In this document: positions 9,702 to 20,875 of the stretch, one piece after another | Layout of the letters: each line of letters starts with the position of its first letter | Position numbering within the stretch: the stretch's first letter is position 1 | Source: Panonychus citri | Lineage: Eukaryota; Arthropoda; Arachnida; Trombidiformes; Tetranychidae | Length of the DNA: 64,000 nucleotides | Direction of reading: 5' to 3' | NCBI RefSeq assembly: GCF_014898815.1 | Contig: NW_026515477.1 | Coordinates: 682,001-746,000, forward strand | Notes under the pieces: generated by a model | Seen by the model: the letters and a program-made list of their open reading frames with translations, nothing else | Told to the model about the DNA's origin: nothing | Databases searched by the model: none | Position numbers and translations under genes: made by a program

Positions 9702-12700
9702 ATGTTAACGGTTATACATTGGAATCTGAATAAAAACTATTCCAAAACAAAAATTGTCTGTTCAATGATAACAACAAATACAATAGTCTCGATCAATGAA
9801 CCTTGTGGACAGTGGATAAGTGAAAAATTTCCGAACATAAACTGTTACAAAAATTGTGAAAAAATCAAAGACATCAACGTCGTTATCTACTTGAACGGGA
9901 GATCATGTTTATTAATACCAACAACTTTAAGACCCAAGGAAATTTCTCATCAAGTTAACGAATTAACAAGTGCTTCTTTCATCTGGAAGAATAAAAAATA
10001 CTACATTAACTCATTCTACTCGAGTGTAGGAGACAAAGAATGGCCGAATGTTTGTGATTACCTTGATGATTTGGATGCTCCATTTATATTTTGTTCAGAT
10101 ACAAATTCAGCTCACGAGATATGGTCAACTAAACAATCAAGAATATGTAAAAAGAATTATAATTTAATTACAAAGTGTTTCCAACATCATAAATCCTGTT
10201 TTCCAATAGACTCAATCACATTCACAAGAGGAGAATTTAAGTCGTCATTAGATTGTATTTTAATTCCAAAAGAATTTAATATTAATAATAATATTATTAT
10301 TAATAGTACAGATCACAATATTTTACAATCAAATATAGAACTAAATGGTGGCGAAATAAACCAACAATCTAAAATTCGAATATTAAAGAAAATGAACTGG
10401 GAAATCAACAAATTTAAAGTCGAAAAAGATCTTATTCCAATTGATCTTCTGAATCAAGCATCAGAATCAATCAAATCCTTTCCTGACCACAATGGTAAAT
10501 GGAAAATCATTAACTCACAACAATCATCGAGTGGCATTCGTAATCTGAATAAACAAATTAAAAGATGTAGAAATGAACAGTTACGAAAAATCCTGTTGGA
10601 TAAACTCAAAAAGAAACAAAGAAAATTTTCAATCAACAAAATATTTCGAACATTCAAATCCAAAGGAAAAATTCTCTGGAATAAGATTAACACATGGATC
10701 ATCAATAAGAAACCTAATGTGGTGCTTAATCAAACGAATTGTCCAAAAAAATTCGTTCCATCAATTGAAAATAAATTACAAGAATACACAAACAAAAAAC
10801 CTTCAACGACCGAATCATATCCAACCACAACTGAAAACAACGATCAACTAATTGATGAGGAATGGCAATTAATCATTGACAAAACTAGAAAAGCAAGTTC
10901 TCTAAATGCCGATTCATTCACCTCTAAATCATGGCTGAAGTTCATTCAACACAATCAAACAAAAATAAAAATATTATTATCATCAATTATCCATCATCAA
11001 TACATCCCAAAATCAATAAGAATACTTGGTGGTGGATTCGTTCCAAAAGCGAACACAGAAAACGTTAGAGTAATCAAAACCCCATGTTTTGTGCTCAAAA
11101 TGGTTGATATTATCATCGCTAATAGATTACAAGAAATTGCAAGGAAGTTGATTATGCCCAACACTCAATATGCATTCATCTCTGGTAGCTCTCGAGAGAA
11201 ATTTGCATTAGATATTCATGAAATGTGCATGGAAAAAATGAATAATAATAATATTATTAAAGCTGATGTTGAAGCAGCGTTTGACAGGGTAAATTTAAAA
11301 GAACTAATCAACCGAATTTCAAAATTCGATAATAATTTAGCAAAATTAATCGAACAATTTTGCAAGAAAAGATTCGTTAAAATCAAATGGAACAAAGTAA
11401 ACTGGTACAAAGAAGAAGATTTTGGAACTCCTCAAGGAGCATCATCATCACCTGTTATTTTTGCTCTAGCACTCGACTCTTTCATAAGAGAAGCTTCGAC
11501 AAAAGGAATAACAGTCAAAGCATACGCCGATGATATCATCATTTTCGGATCATCAGCTCATAAACCAGAAATTCTAATCAAGGTGTGTGACAATATCCTA
11601 AGAAAAACAGGACTCAATTTATCAATGAACAAAACAGAAATCGTGTGCACAAAATCTAAGTTGAAAACATTTACAATCACTGGTATCAAAATATATAATA
11701 ATTTTTCATTATTTAAAATGACAAGAGATTTATCAGAACAATTTAAATTGTTATTCAAATGCGACAAAACATTATTAACCTCCCTGCCATTCGAAGTCAA
11801 AAGAATGATAATTAATAATATTATTATTCCTAAAACTAAAGTTCTCGGATATACAATATTCTTTCAAGACGAATTTGAAGAAAATTTAAAGAAAATGTTC
11901 AACATCTTTAACAAATGTTTGAGTTTACTGGAAAAATCAAACTTCCATAGTTCTTACGTTAACTACATCTACAATATTTCACACCCGATTGAAAATTTGT
12001 GGTTAGATATAATAAAATGGAATTACTGGTCTAAATCAGAAAAGATCAACAAAAATTGCTTAATCAAGCTACCATATCGACTTCCACCAGGACAAATTGA
12101 TAAGAAACTCTTCAAATACAAGTTCATAGGCCCAGTTCAGCATGAAATTAACTATTTCAGGGAGCGGGAAACCATCGGGATAAGTGTAACAAAATTCGGA
12201 CAAGAGAATGAAATTTATACATTTAAATTCACAGATACTGGAGGATGGTGTCAATTTCTTTTTGCGATCATTGCTCAAATTATCCTGATACAGCGAAAGA
12301 AAATAACAACGATAATAATTCATAACAAACTAATTATTAATAATATTAATAATATTAGTTCTAGTGCTTCAGATGCCCTATTCCTGATAAATTCAACCAT
12401 ATCCGAGGAAAACCATTGGAAATATAGCGAGATAAGGAAAACAACAACAGTCAAAGAAGGAGAAAGAATTAATTTAAATTGGATTCCCCTCTCGTGTTGG
12501 AAAAGAATCAGCAAGCAAAAAGTTCGTGAAGAACTGATGAAACTGTTATTAAAGTGGTCCAATCCATTCGCTATCATAGACCCTGAGATGAAAATTCTCA
12601 ATAAATATAAATACAATTACTATAATATTATTAATATTATGAAAATTGGTCATTACCATTTCAAGATGCCATGCTGTCAAAACACGAACATTTTTCATAT

Positions 12701-12857
12701 ATTCAAAGAATGTCGTTATATTCTTGATTATTGCTTGGAAACAATTAACAAACCAAATCAAGATCCAACGAAAAATATTGAAACCTTTATCCAAATTGTT
12801 AATTTAATTAAGAAATTCTGTATGAATGTACATTTTTCAAATCAAATATTGTGGTAA
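9702..12857 (+). CDS. ORF2: endonuclease-reverse transcriptase of a non-LTR retroelement
   Basis: Uninterrupted ORF of 1051 residues from ATG. The N-terminal 200 or so residues are an apurinic-endonuclease-like domain: HWNLNKN near the start, an INEP Glu near 34, CSDTNSAHEIW near 127 and a late STDHN. The reverse transcriptase spans about 400-680: GGGFVPKAN, then ADVEAAFDRVN (first catalytic Asp), then GTPQGASSSP, then the YADD box (about residues 607-610), then the GLNLSMNKTE motif. Downstream, an RNase-H-like region is hard to see; I do not find a complete DEDD set. The C-terminus holds a CCx7HxxxxC finger. This enzyme set nicks the target and primes reverse transcription on it (target-primed reverse transcription). 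The reading frame is intact although several host genes nearby show 1-base indels. Confidence 0.9.
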   Translation: MLTVIHWNLNKNYSKTKIVCSMITTNTIVSINEPCGQWISEKFPNINCYKNCEKIKDINVVIYLNGRSCLLIPTTLRPKEISHQVNELTSASFIWKNKKYYINSFYSSVGDKEWPNVCDYLDDLDAPFIFCSDTNSAHEIWSTKQSRICKKNYNLITKCFQHHKSCFPIDSITFTRGEFKSSLDCILIPKEFNINNNIIINSTDHNILQSNIELNGGEINQQSKIRILKKMNWEINKFKVEKDLIPIDLLNQASESIKSFPDHNGKWKIINSQQSSSGIRNLNKQIKRCRNEQLRKILLDKLKKKQRKFSINKIFRTFKSKGKILWNKINTWIINKKPNVVLNQTNCPKKFVPSIENKLQEYTNKKPSTTESYPTTTENNDQLIDEEWQLIIDKTRKASSLNADSFTSKSWLKFIQHNQTKIKILLSSIIHHQYIPKSIRILGGGFVPKANTENVRVIKTPCFVLKMVDIIIANRLQEIARKLIMPNTQYAFISGSSREKFALDIHEMCMEKMNNNNIIKADVEAAFDRVNLKELINRISKFDNNLAKLIEQFCKKRFVKIKWNKVNWYKEEDFGTPQGASSSPVIFALALDSFIREASTKGITVKAYADDIIIFGSSAHKPEILIKVCDNILRKTGLNLSMNKTEIVCTKSKLKTFTITGIKIYNNFSLFKMTRDLSEQFKLLFKCDKTLLTSLPFEVKRMIINNIIIPKTKVLGYTIFFQDEFEENLKKMFNIFNKCLSLLEKSNFHSSYVNYIYNISHPIENLWLDIIKWNYWSKSEKINKNCLIKLPYRLPPGQIDKKLFKYKFIGPVQHEINYFRERETIGISVTKFGQENEIYTFKFTDTGGWCQFLFAIIAQIILIQRKKITTIIIHNKLIINNINNISSSASDALFLINSTISEENHWKYSEIRKTTTVKEGERINLNWIPLSCWKRISKQKVREELMKLLLKWSNPFAIIDPEMKILNKYKYNYYNIINIMKIGHYHFKMPCCQNTNIFHIFKECRYILDYCLETINKPNQDPTKNIETFIQIVNLIKKFCMNVHFSNQILW

Positions 12858-13073
12858 AAATCACAATTACATGTGGTGAGTGTACCACTAGAGTAGCTAA
12901 GCTATTCAACACTGTAAAGGTGATGTTTACATTAAAACAACCGATTGAGTCGATCAACTGTTTTTGCTTTTGATACTTCGAGTGTTTGTTTTTTCATTTC
13001 AATTGCCTCCTTCTTCCTCTGTGTGTTTTCCTCCTTTTACAAATTTAATTGTTCTTCTTGTTTACTGTTAATT
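12858..13073. other. 3' end of the retroelement-like module and start region of the carrier gene
   Basis: Right after the ORF2 stop there are two adjacent short inverted repeats: GTGGT/ACCAC (12873-12888) and GAGTAGCT/AGCTATTC (12891-12907). The pyrimidine-rich sequence at 12990-13060 is likely the 5' UTR of the carrier gene. Confidence 0.4.
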
Positions 13074-14655
13074 ATGGCAACTCAAGATAATCAAAAGCCA
13101 TCGGCAACACCAACCATTCCAAAGACAATGAAATTTGTGATTGGAGGAACCGCAGGGTAATAAACAAAACCTTATCATACTTTTTATTGCTATTTACATG
13201 TTAATTTTGTGATTAATTGTAACAATTTTATTGCTTTATTTTCCTTATTCCTTATTACTAATTATAGAATGGCTGCTACAATGTTTGTTCAACCATTTGA
13301 TCTGGTCAAGAATAGGATGCAATTAACTGGTAAATCATTTAAATGTTAACATTTGACATTGAGTCTTTTCTTTGCGCTTGGATTAACTTAATGATCAGCT
13401 GACTTTATCTTAATTGACATTTACATTTATTTGTCAAGTACACTTGACCTTATACTCTTGAAAATGGTGGAAATAAAGTTTTCCTGGTTATAGAAGAAGC
13501 TTAAACACTAATTCAAATGGATTTGATAGATCAATCAAAAGGGGAGATTTTGATGGAAACTTTATTTCCACTTTATATCTTATCCATATGCTTACACATT
13601 TATTTATTTTCCTTTTTATCTATTGACTAAAATCCAACACTTGTGATGTGGTGACAAGTATTAATTGTTTTCTCTCTCTTTCTCTCTCTCATATTGGAAA
13701 ACATTGTTTACCCCTCAACAACAAAATAATCAACTCAAGGAGAAGGAGGTAAAGCCCGAGAACACAAGACAAGTTTCCATGTATTTAGATCTGTTATCAA
13801 GAGCGAGGGAATCACCGCTCTTTATACCGGATTATCTGCTGGACTTTTCGTCAGGCATGTTACACCACCGTTCGTTTAGGAGTTTATTCATCTTTATTTG
13901 AGAAATTTTCCTCATCTGAAAAGCGACCTGGTTTCTTAGCCAAAGCAGCGATCGGTATGACCGCCGGAGCGGTTGGAGCTTTCTTTGGTACTCCAGCTGA
14001 GGTTTCATTGATTAGAATGACTTCTGATGGTAGATTACCAATTGCCGAAAGGAGAAATTATCGAAATGTTTTCGATGCTCTTTTACGAATATCAAAGGAA
14101 GAAGGTGTTTTAACTCTATGGAGAGGATGTGTACCCACAATTGGTCGAGCTATGGTTGTAAATGCAGCTCAATTAGCCTCATATTCTCAAGCGAAACAAA
14201 TTTTAATGTCAACTAAATATTTTAATGATAACATTTTCTGTCATTTTGTTGCCTCCATGATCTCAGGATTAATTACGACAGCAGCAAGTATGCCGGTCGA
14301 TATTGCTAAAACTCGTATACAAAATATGAAAATGATTGATGGTAAACCAGAGTATAAAGGAGCAATTGTGAGTGAACAATTTATTTCCTCCTTCAAATTC
14401 ATTATTATGTCTATTGTTTTTTCCTCAATTTGTATATCACTCATTCTAATTCTATCATGTTTTTCCCTCTCTATTCAGGATGTACTTCTCAAAGTTGCTC
14501 GAAATGAAGGCTTTTTCGCTCTATGGAAAGGATTTACACCTTATTATCTTAGACTTGGTCCTCATACCGTTTTAACATTCATCTTTCTTGAGCAAATGAA
14601 TCAAGCATATGCAACTCACATTCTCGGAATTAAGGGTAAACAAAGTGGACTTTAA
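13074..14655 (+). CDS. SLC25A11: Mitochondrial 2-oxoglutarate/malate carrier
   Basis: Exons 13074-13156, 13268-13329, 13740-14367 and 14479-14655 give a product of about 316 residues, as expected. It has the threefold carrier repeat: FVQPFDLVKNRM (PxD/ExxK/R), GTPAEVSLIRM and SMPVDIAKTRI, each followed by later EG-type signatures. The sequence tracks animal SLC25A11 closely (SADGRLP-like loop, LWRGCVPTIGRAMVVNAAQLASYSQ, RLGPHTVLTFIFLEQMN). It exchanges 2-oxoglutarate for malate across the mitochondrial inner membrane, for the malate-aspartate shuttle. One base is missing near 13849: the conserved GLFRQ codons read TTC GTC AGG where TTC CGT CAG is expected, and the frame resumes perfectly afterwards. 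I read this as a consensus error. Confidence 0.92.
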
Positions 14656-14842
14656 ATGTTATCAAAATTATTTTATTCTTTAGATTTTAACTGTCATTTA
14701 AATCATTAAAGTTGTTAACAGCATTGAAATTGATTGAAAGTTGTTTATTTGAGATAAATGTTTGTGTTGATGACAATTTAATGAGAGTCCAGTGGTTGAA
14801 AAAGGTCAATTAAGGTGACATATGAAGGTTAGAAAGATGTAA

Positions 14843-15772
14843 TTAAAAATGCATTTCACTCCAACTTTCAATGTGATTCAAAGAGTCGGAAAAATAATAT
14901 GAACAATCAATTTCGGTGACACTTTCAGGTAGTTTTTTCAACGCAGCGAATACACTTTCCGGGTCGATGGGTTTAAATTTCTCAATGTGATACCTGAGAG
15001 AGTCAAATAGAGTTTCCAGTGGATTGAATTCAGGAGTTTCGCCTGGTAGAATAGCTATTTTGTGTTGTAATTGTCTAGATTGAAGTAAATCAGCATCTTC
15101 TTGAAGTACATGGTAATAACATTTTCCATCCATGATAATGTTTGCACCCCTGATTCCATCAGCTTCCAGTTTTTCAGTGAATTTCTTGAAGAAATGAGAA
15201 AATTTCATCGGAGCTTGAGGTTTATCTGGTGAATTGTTTGGTGTCTCTTTATGATTGTAAGATGAATCCTGAATTTCATGGAAAAACACTTTATCAGGAC
15301 GAAGAGCAACACTAATTGTGAACGTTTTACTTTTAACTGCCCATTGGGGTGAAGCTTTTTTACCCTGATAAACTCTGGTGTTTATCGTAACCTTTGTGGT
15401 TCCAATGAAAAATAAATTAACACGATTAGAATATTTAAGAAAATCATCGGCAAACACCTTTCGTAATAAAAGTAAAGCCTCTTGGTTAACCTTAAAGGGA
15501 CAATTAACTGGTACTCGTTCAACTGAGAAATGAAGTGAATTAAAGCAACAAGTTATCTTATCTTGGCCAATTGAGATTCCATATTGTTTTCCCAATCGAT
15601 GACTGATATCGTCCAAAGTAATTAGACAATCCTCGTCAACCCAATCACGAACAATGGAAACAATGTCAGGATTTAATTTACCAACCGGTGCCCTTGACTC
15701 GATCAAAGGTTCTTTACGATTTTTAAAAAATCTCTGGAAAACATTTGAATTGAAAAAACGAGTTGTTGACAT
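14843..15772 (-). CDS. Tc1/IS630-superfamily transposase-derived protein, probably inactive
   Basis: Single ORF, 309 residues from the ATG at 15772; the in-frame TTG upstream is not used. The N-terminus has a helix-turn-helix/winged-helix region (PDIVSIVRDWVDEDCLITLDD). A DDE_3-like core follows, but the first catalytic site (usually FIDE) reads FIGTT, so the Asp is missing. The second site is MDGKC, with Asp retained. The third is ETPEFNPLETLF, with a Glu retained as in NPIE. With one catalytic residue gone, cut-and-paste activity is unlikely. No inverted terminal repeats are evident around it. An intact ORF without transposon ends suggests either domestication or an old but undisturbed copy. 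It converges on SLC25A11 with a gap of 187 bases. Confidence 0.7.
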   Translation of the reverse strand: MSTTRFFNSNVFQRFFKNRKEPLIESRAPVGKLNPDIVSIVRDWVDEDCLITLDDISHRLGKQYGISIGQDKITCCFNSLHFSVERVPVNCPFKVNQEALLLLRKVFADDFLKYSNRVNLFFIGTTKVTINTRVYQGKKASPQWAVKSKTFTISVALRPDKVFFHEIQDSSYNHKETPNNSPDKPQAPMKFSHFFKKFTEKLEADGIRGANIIMDGKCYYHVLQEDADLLQSRQLQHKIAILPGETPEFNPLETLFDSLRYHIEKFKPIDPESVFAALKKLPESVTEIDCSYYFSDSLNHIESWSEMHF

Positions 15773-16174
15773 GATTAAGAAAATGGAAAAACACAAAACG
15801 ATTAACAAAACGGAGCAAAAACGATTTAGAAATAGTCATAAAGCAAAGAGAGAAACACTAATGATGACAATCTAGAAGCAATCGGTTTTTAAATGATTAA
15901 CAAAACACTAATTGTCCACTAATTGGTCAAAAAATTAAACCGTTAACAATTTGTTGATAAGAAAAAAAAAATTCAACTTTTAAATTAAAAACCATTTAAC
16001 TTGATGTTCATTGGAAGGGATAAGTGTGATAAATAATTTCGCGCATTTTTTTCAAACAATAAACAGAAAAACTTTTGTTTACAAATTGTCTCTTTGGTGT
16101 TTTCCTTTAATTTAGTTGGTAAGTTTTTTTAATTCTCTTGTTTTTAATTAATTGAATTGATTCTTTAATTAACC
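15773..16174. promoter_or_regulatory. Divergent promoter region
   Basis: Lies between the transposase-derived gene (minus) and the acidic protein gene (plus). It contains TTTCGCGC (16037-16044), a consensus-like E2F site, about 135 bases before the ATG at 16175. The rest is AT-rich. Confidence 0.35.
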
Positions 16175-16973
16175 ATGGACGAAGAATGTGAAATCTCTAA
16201 ACTCGAAGAGAGCTTAGAAGGGCCTTATTTGATTCGAGTTGAACAACCAGTTGATGGTAAGAAAATGTTTTCTTTTATATTCTCATTTTTTGTTTGGTGT
16301 TTTTTTTAATAAAATCATTTTTTGTTTTGTTTTTTTTTCTTTTCAAGCTGAGAAAACATTCATTGCTCAATCGAAAACGATTTCACAGCCATTAAGTGAT
16401 GATGAAGAAGAGTTCTCATTAGATTCATTGGATTTCAATTTTACAAACTGTGGGGAGATTCATAATGGTAGACGAAGTATAATCGGACAGATTAATCATA
16501 ATCACAATTTGTCAACCATTGCTGCTGATTATGCGTCTACTTCAATTGAAGAAAGTGTTGATACAAGTGATGATTCTGAAGCAAAAGAACCCTCATCAGA
16601 GCGTATCAGTGATACTTTTGATCCATTTGATCTTATGATTACAAAGAAAGTGTTCAACTTTTCCGATTTAACACCAAAACAAGTTGCCATTACCATGGGG
16701 AAATTAAGCTCTCGATTGGAAACTAGTAAAAAGATGTACCCAACAATGATCAAAGATAATATGGTTAAGAATTTACAGAAATTGGAGGCCAACACACGAA
16801 CCAAAATTCAAGAATTAGAAGATGAAAGAAAGAGACCATTAGAGCCCGAAGAAGACGAAGAAAACAATCTACTAGTGAAAATCATCAATCAATTGGAACA
16901 TAAATTGAATACTCTAAATGAACGGTTACAATCAGTTTCGGATTTGATGAAATCACATGCATCAGATAATTAA
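16175..16973 (+). CDS. Acidic protein with C-terminal coiled coil, unrecognised
   Basis: Exons 16175-16256 and 16348-16973 join in phase (codon GCT split after its first base) to 235 residues. The first exon encodes an acidic start (MDEECEISKLEESLEG). The middle is Ser/Asp/Glu-rich and likely disordered (SDDEEEFSLDSLDF, TSIEESVDTSDDSE). From about residue 150 there is a charged helical region (ETSKKMYPTMIKDNMVKNLQK) and a final leucine-heptad stretch (LLVKIINQLEHKLNTLNERLQ) suggesting a coiled coil. No enzyme motif, signal peptide or membrane segment. It could be a scaffold or chromatin-associated protein; I cannot say more. Confidence 0.65.
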
Positions 16974-19900
16974 TTAATTCTAACCAAATGAGAATAACGA
17001 AAAAAGTTCCATTGAAATGATCCAAGACCATCTTCCCTCTGGCTGATTCCTTCAAGTCAATCACCATCTCAAGAACTTTTCAATCGGCAATTTTTCTGTA
17101 ATTTTCCCAAAATCTAAGTTTAGCTTTAGCCTTAAAGATACTTTGATAGGTCATTTCAAAGTCCAAAGTGAAATTTAAATTCTAAACAAAAATCGAAACC
17201 TTCAAAACGATTAGTAAACAATTTAAAAATTCGTGAAATAGAGACAATTAATTTCCTAGAATATTCTAACCAATCAACCATTATAATCATCTTGTGAGAA
17301 TCATTTTCAACATTTTCAACTGTGCGATTAGTAAACTAATTAACCTTGACAACTGTCAAGAATTTAAACAATTAAACTAACCATTTTAATCTCTTCCACC
17401 ATTTAAAACTGTATAAAAACAATTTAATTCATCTTTTCCTTGCAAATCAAATGTAAACAAAATTAATTCAACTTGAAAAGATTAAGTGAAAAAAGTTAAT
17501 CAATGAATAATTAAAAAAAAAGCAAAACTCTGGAAAATGAATGAACCAAGTTGATTGTTACATCGTAATGATTTATTAATTAGCTTTCGGCTAAAGACTC
17601 CACCCGATTTAAAAAAGAGCCATCAGTCAATTAGCATGATGGAAACTTTGATGGTCATGATTTAATCTTAATCATGTTAATGACGATGATGAAAAATTAA
17701 ATTGATTGCGAATAAGAAAATATATAAATTGTGATCATGTTTTCATTTCTTCATCATGTTAAACGGTTTTCCCTGTTAACATGATGTAATTTTTAATTCT
17801 AATTAATTTCTCAATGTTTAAGACTTCGTGGTTAACTTAATGATCAAATGATCAGATGATTAACTTTCATTAATTTAATCTCACTAATCACCATCACCAT
17901 CATCATCATCATCATGATTAACCACAAATTTTGCCATAAGCTCTTTGCAAAAATTAGCAAACATTTGAAGTTAGTTAGTTTAGTTGATTGGTCAGTTTGG
18001 ATAATACAAAATGACCATAACAATATAATGGTCAACAATTTAACAATTTGTTGGCAATTTATTGAACTCAGTTCGCACTAATAAGCTCAACTGATAATTG
18101 GTTCAAATTTAACTGTTAAATGAACAACAATCTAACATTAAACTGAATCAATGGTTAATTGAGATTTCATTGATCACAATTAACGATTTTCATAACATTA
18201 TATTAATTTTAAGATTTCATTGTAATTGAATCTTGATGATCATCTAATAGATTTGATCATTGGCTTTGTAAAGGAAAAGTGAAAGAAAACTTTTCTATCA
18301 CGTTAATTGTTTATCATTATGATTATATTTCGTTGATTAGTTTATCTGGACTTAGTAAAGCAAAATTAAATAAAAGAAATGATTGATTAATAATCATAAT
18401 AATAATGATAAGGAAGGTTAACTTTTAGGATTACGATGTTTTTACCTGTTTAATTTACTATTAAATCTAATGGAACCACAACAACAAGGTAACAATTGAT
18501 TTTTGGTTTGCAAATAACGTGTTACCTGATGTATTATTATTAAAACAAATCATTAAAAACCTTGACTTGATGGTGATGATAATAATCAACTTGAAATTAT
18601 AATCATAATGATTACATTGTATTATTATGCTGATGATAATGAACCTTCAACCAACATTTTAGCTAATTTGTTACAATTGTTGTAATCAAATGACCGTTAA
18701 TTCAGTTATCCGTCATTTTTTTTAATCCATAGTCAAATTGAATGAAATTAAAGTTGATTGTTTGTTTGAATTGTAAATCATCATCATCATCATCACCATC
18801 TTTGATTACAATTGTGAGTTGACCTAAAAAAATTGACTTAAAGAAGATATCAAATTATCACAATCAGAAATTATTATTATTAATTTTCTGCGATTTTTGA
18901 TTTGATTTGATTGTTCATTTTGTTCATTTTAATTGTTGTTGTTGATTATCATTTGGAAACTTTTGAATTTTCTTAGTTTGGATTTGGTCATTTTTGGTAA
19001 TCGTAGAGAGAGAAAGTGAATGATGATTAAAGGATTGATTCCTAATTAGAACTAACAATCAACTGAATACAATAATAAACACAATTAACATGACCTTTTA
19101 TAAGATTTTAATTGTTGATCGCAAATCAGCGTTAATTGTAAATTGATCTAAAACAGGTTAAAAGTGAGAGGATGATGGATTAACTAACGAAGAAGACTCA
19201 ACATGACGAAACTTTTTCTTTTCGATTCGTTTAAATTAACAGGATTAACAATTTATCTAATTACGATTAACGGGGAAAAAACTGTTAATTGTTGTTGTTA
19301 TACTGTTGATACTTTGAGACCAATGAACAAAATGAACAAGTGATTAAACTTATATAATTATGAATCAGTTAAACTGAAAAATAAAATCAACGGGGAACAA
19401 AAATAATAAAACTTTTTTGACAATCAGAGTAAATGATTAGATTGATTAAACAATTAATTGGAAATTTGATTCTGTTAAACTTTCTTAACTGACAAATTAA
19501 ATTGAAAAGTGATTAAAGAGAAAACGTTTGATCCATAAATTTGATTAATCAACAAATTGATAAAGATACAACAATCAACTGGCCGCTCCTCGATTTATGT
19601 TCAATTTCAATTGAACATCAACATGATCAGAAAAAAATGAGAGATTAAATTAATCTGAAAAAGTCGAACTCGACCTTGATTTATCCTTGAGAATTGAATT
19701 AAAAGGTAGATGAATTGAGAATCATGTTAATTCGTAGTTGGATTAATTTTAAGCCAACGCGTTTCTATCAAGGTAATAGGAAGAAATGAGAAGAAAAGAA
19801 AATGAGAAGATAATGAAAACTGACCGATTCATTTAAGTGCAAATGGACATTTACGTTTCGTTGGCTGGGGAAGGGGAAGGGGAGGAAGATCAATGAGATG

Positions 19901-20220
19901 AAAGAAAGTGAAAGTTAGATGATAATTGGAGTGAGAGTCAAGGTGGAGTTGGGATCGGCTCGATTGAGAGGGTGGATTGAATTTCAAGTTTTCTATCGTT
20001 CGGACATTAACAATCTATCGATTATTTTAATCCACCTCACTTTCTTTTCTTTCTTTCCTTTCTTTTATCTATCATCTTTATCATCATCGAAAATTATTCT
20101 TCCTCCATCATTTTCTTTTTCTTCACTTTCTCTTTCTCACTTTCTCATCTTCTCATGATCTTTTCTCTCTCTCTCTCTCTCTTTCTCGTTTTCTCTTTCG
20201 CTTAACTTTCTGACCGAGTT
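16974..20220. other. Long intergenic region upstream of the cuticle-like gene
   Basis: 3.2 kb of AT-rich DNA without a credible ORF. It has ATC repeats (about 17885-17914, 18778-18797) and many TTAATTGTT/TCAACAA-type words typical of the whole window's spacers. A purine-rich GGGGAAGGGGAAGGGG stretch lies at about 19867-19884, and pyrimidine-rich tracts at 20035-20200. It probably serves as the regulatory region of the cuticle-like gene. Confidence 0.4.
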
Positions 20221-20239
20221 TCAAGGTTGAAACGTCCAG

Positions 20240-20278
20240 TATAAAAGCGACTAACGATTCGTTGGAAAGATCATTCGA
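20240..20278 (+). promoter_or_regulatory. TATA box and initiator of the cuticle-like gene
   Basis: TATAAAA at 20240-20246 is followed 33 bases on by TCATTC (20271-20276), which fits the arthropod initiator TCAKTY. Predicted start near 20273 gives a 5' UTR of about 90 bases. No other gene in the window shows so clear a TATA promoter. Confidence 0.7.
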
Positions 20279-20363
20279 TTCTTCAGTTCCAACTAAATCA
20301 TTTGATTAACTTTCAATTCTTTGCTTTTGCAACTCAAACACCAAACACCAAACCAACATCAAA

Positions 20364-20875
20364 ATGAACACCTTCACCGTTGTCGCTCTTTTCGCCCTCG
20401 TCGCTGTCTCTCAAGCTGGTTACTTGTCTGCCCCCATCGCTGCTGCACCTCTCGCTTACGGTTACGGAGCTGCCTATGCTGCCCCAGCCATCGCTGCACC
20501 TTTAGCCGCTACTTACTCCCACACCGGTGAGTTCCCTTTTCGTGGATTTTAAACTTAACGTTCAAAGTGATTATAGTGTTTCGATTTTTCGATTAATTTT
20601 TTACTTTTTTTTTCTTCCCTCCCTTTCTCAATACAGTCCACACTGCCCCAGCTTTCGCCGCCCCAATCGCTTCATACGCTGCCCCAATCGCCGCTGCACC
20701 TTTAGCCGCTAAAGTTTTGGCCCCAGCTTACTCAGCTCCTCTCGCTTACGGATACGGAGCCCCATTCGCCTACTCAGCCCCATACGCTTACTCTCCATTC
20801 GCCGCTAAGGTTGTTGCCCCAGCAATCCACACCGGTCTTTTCGGAGCCCCAGTTGCTGCCATCCTCAAAAAGTAA
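20364..20875 (+). CDS. Secreted Ala/Pro/Tyr-rich cuticle-like structural protein
   Basis: Exons 20364-20526 and 20637-20875 join to 133 residues (GTC codon split by the intron). Residues 1-18 form a signal peptide (MNTFTVVALFALVAVSQA). The mature protein is built of imperfect repeats of the type APIAAAPLA and PLAYGYGA, rich in Ala, Pro and Tyr, ending AAILKK. This is typical of arthropod cuticular and other extracellular matrix proteins with AAP[AV/I]-type repeats; there is no chitin-binding R&R consensus. Codon use is much more GC-rich than in neighbours (GCC, CTC, TAC), as expected for a highly expressed gene. AATAAA lies near 20989. Confidence 0.85.

Larger units (their letters stand above)
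6573..12907 (+). mobile_element. Non-LTR-retrotransposon-like module with a spliced Gag ORF, an antisense zinc-finger ORF and an EN-RT ORF
   Basis: The module contains, in order, ORF1 (Gag-like, CCHC knuckles), an ORF on the opposite strand (RING/TRAF-like fingers) and ORF2 (apurinic-type endonuclease plus reverse transcriptase). A distinctive self-complementary AATATTAATATT-type motif recurs about a dozen times from about 6834 to 12640, in all three ORFs, in the ORF1 intron and in both spacers, but is rare in flanking host DNA. That argues that the 6 kb have a shared history. I see no poly(A) tail, no clear target-site duplication and no terminal repeat, so the ends given are approximate. 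The knuckle pattern and endonuclease motifs fit the R1/Jockey group. The ORFs are open, so the element is young or the genes are under selection. Confidence 0.7.

Noticed and set aside
10573..10851. Overlapping 92-codon ORF within ORF2
   Set aside because: Alternate frame of the EN-RT ORF; composition explains it.
13849..13849. SLC25A11 as a pseudogene because of its internal stop
   Set aside because: Every residue on both sides of the break is conserved and one missing C explains it; same pattern in six other genes.
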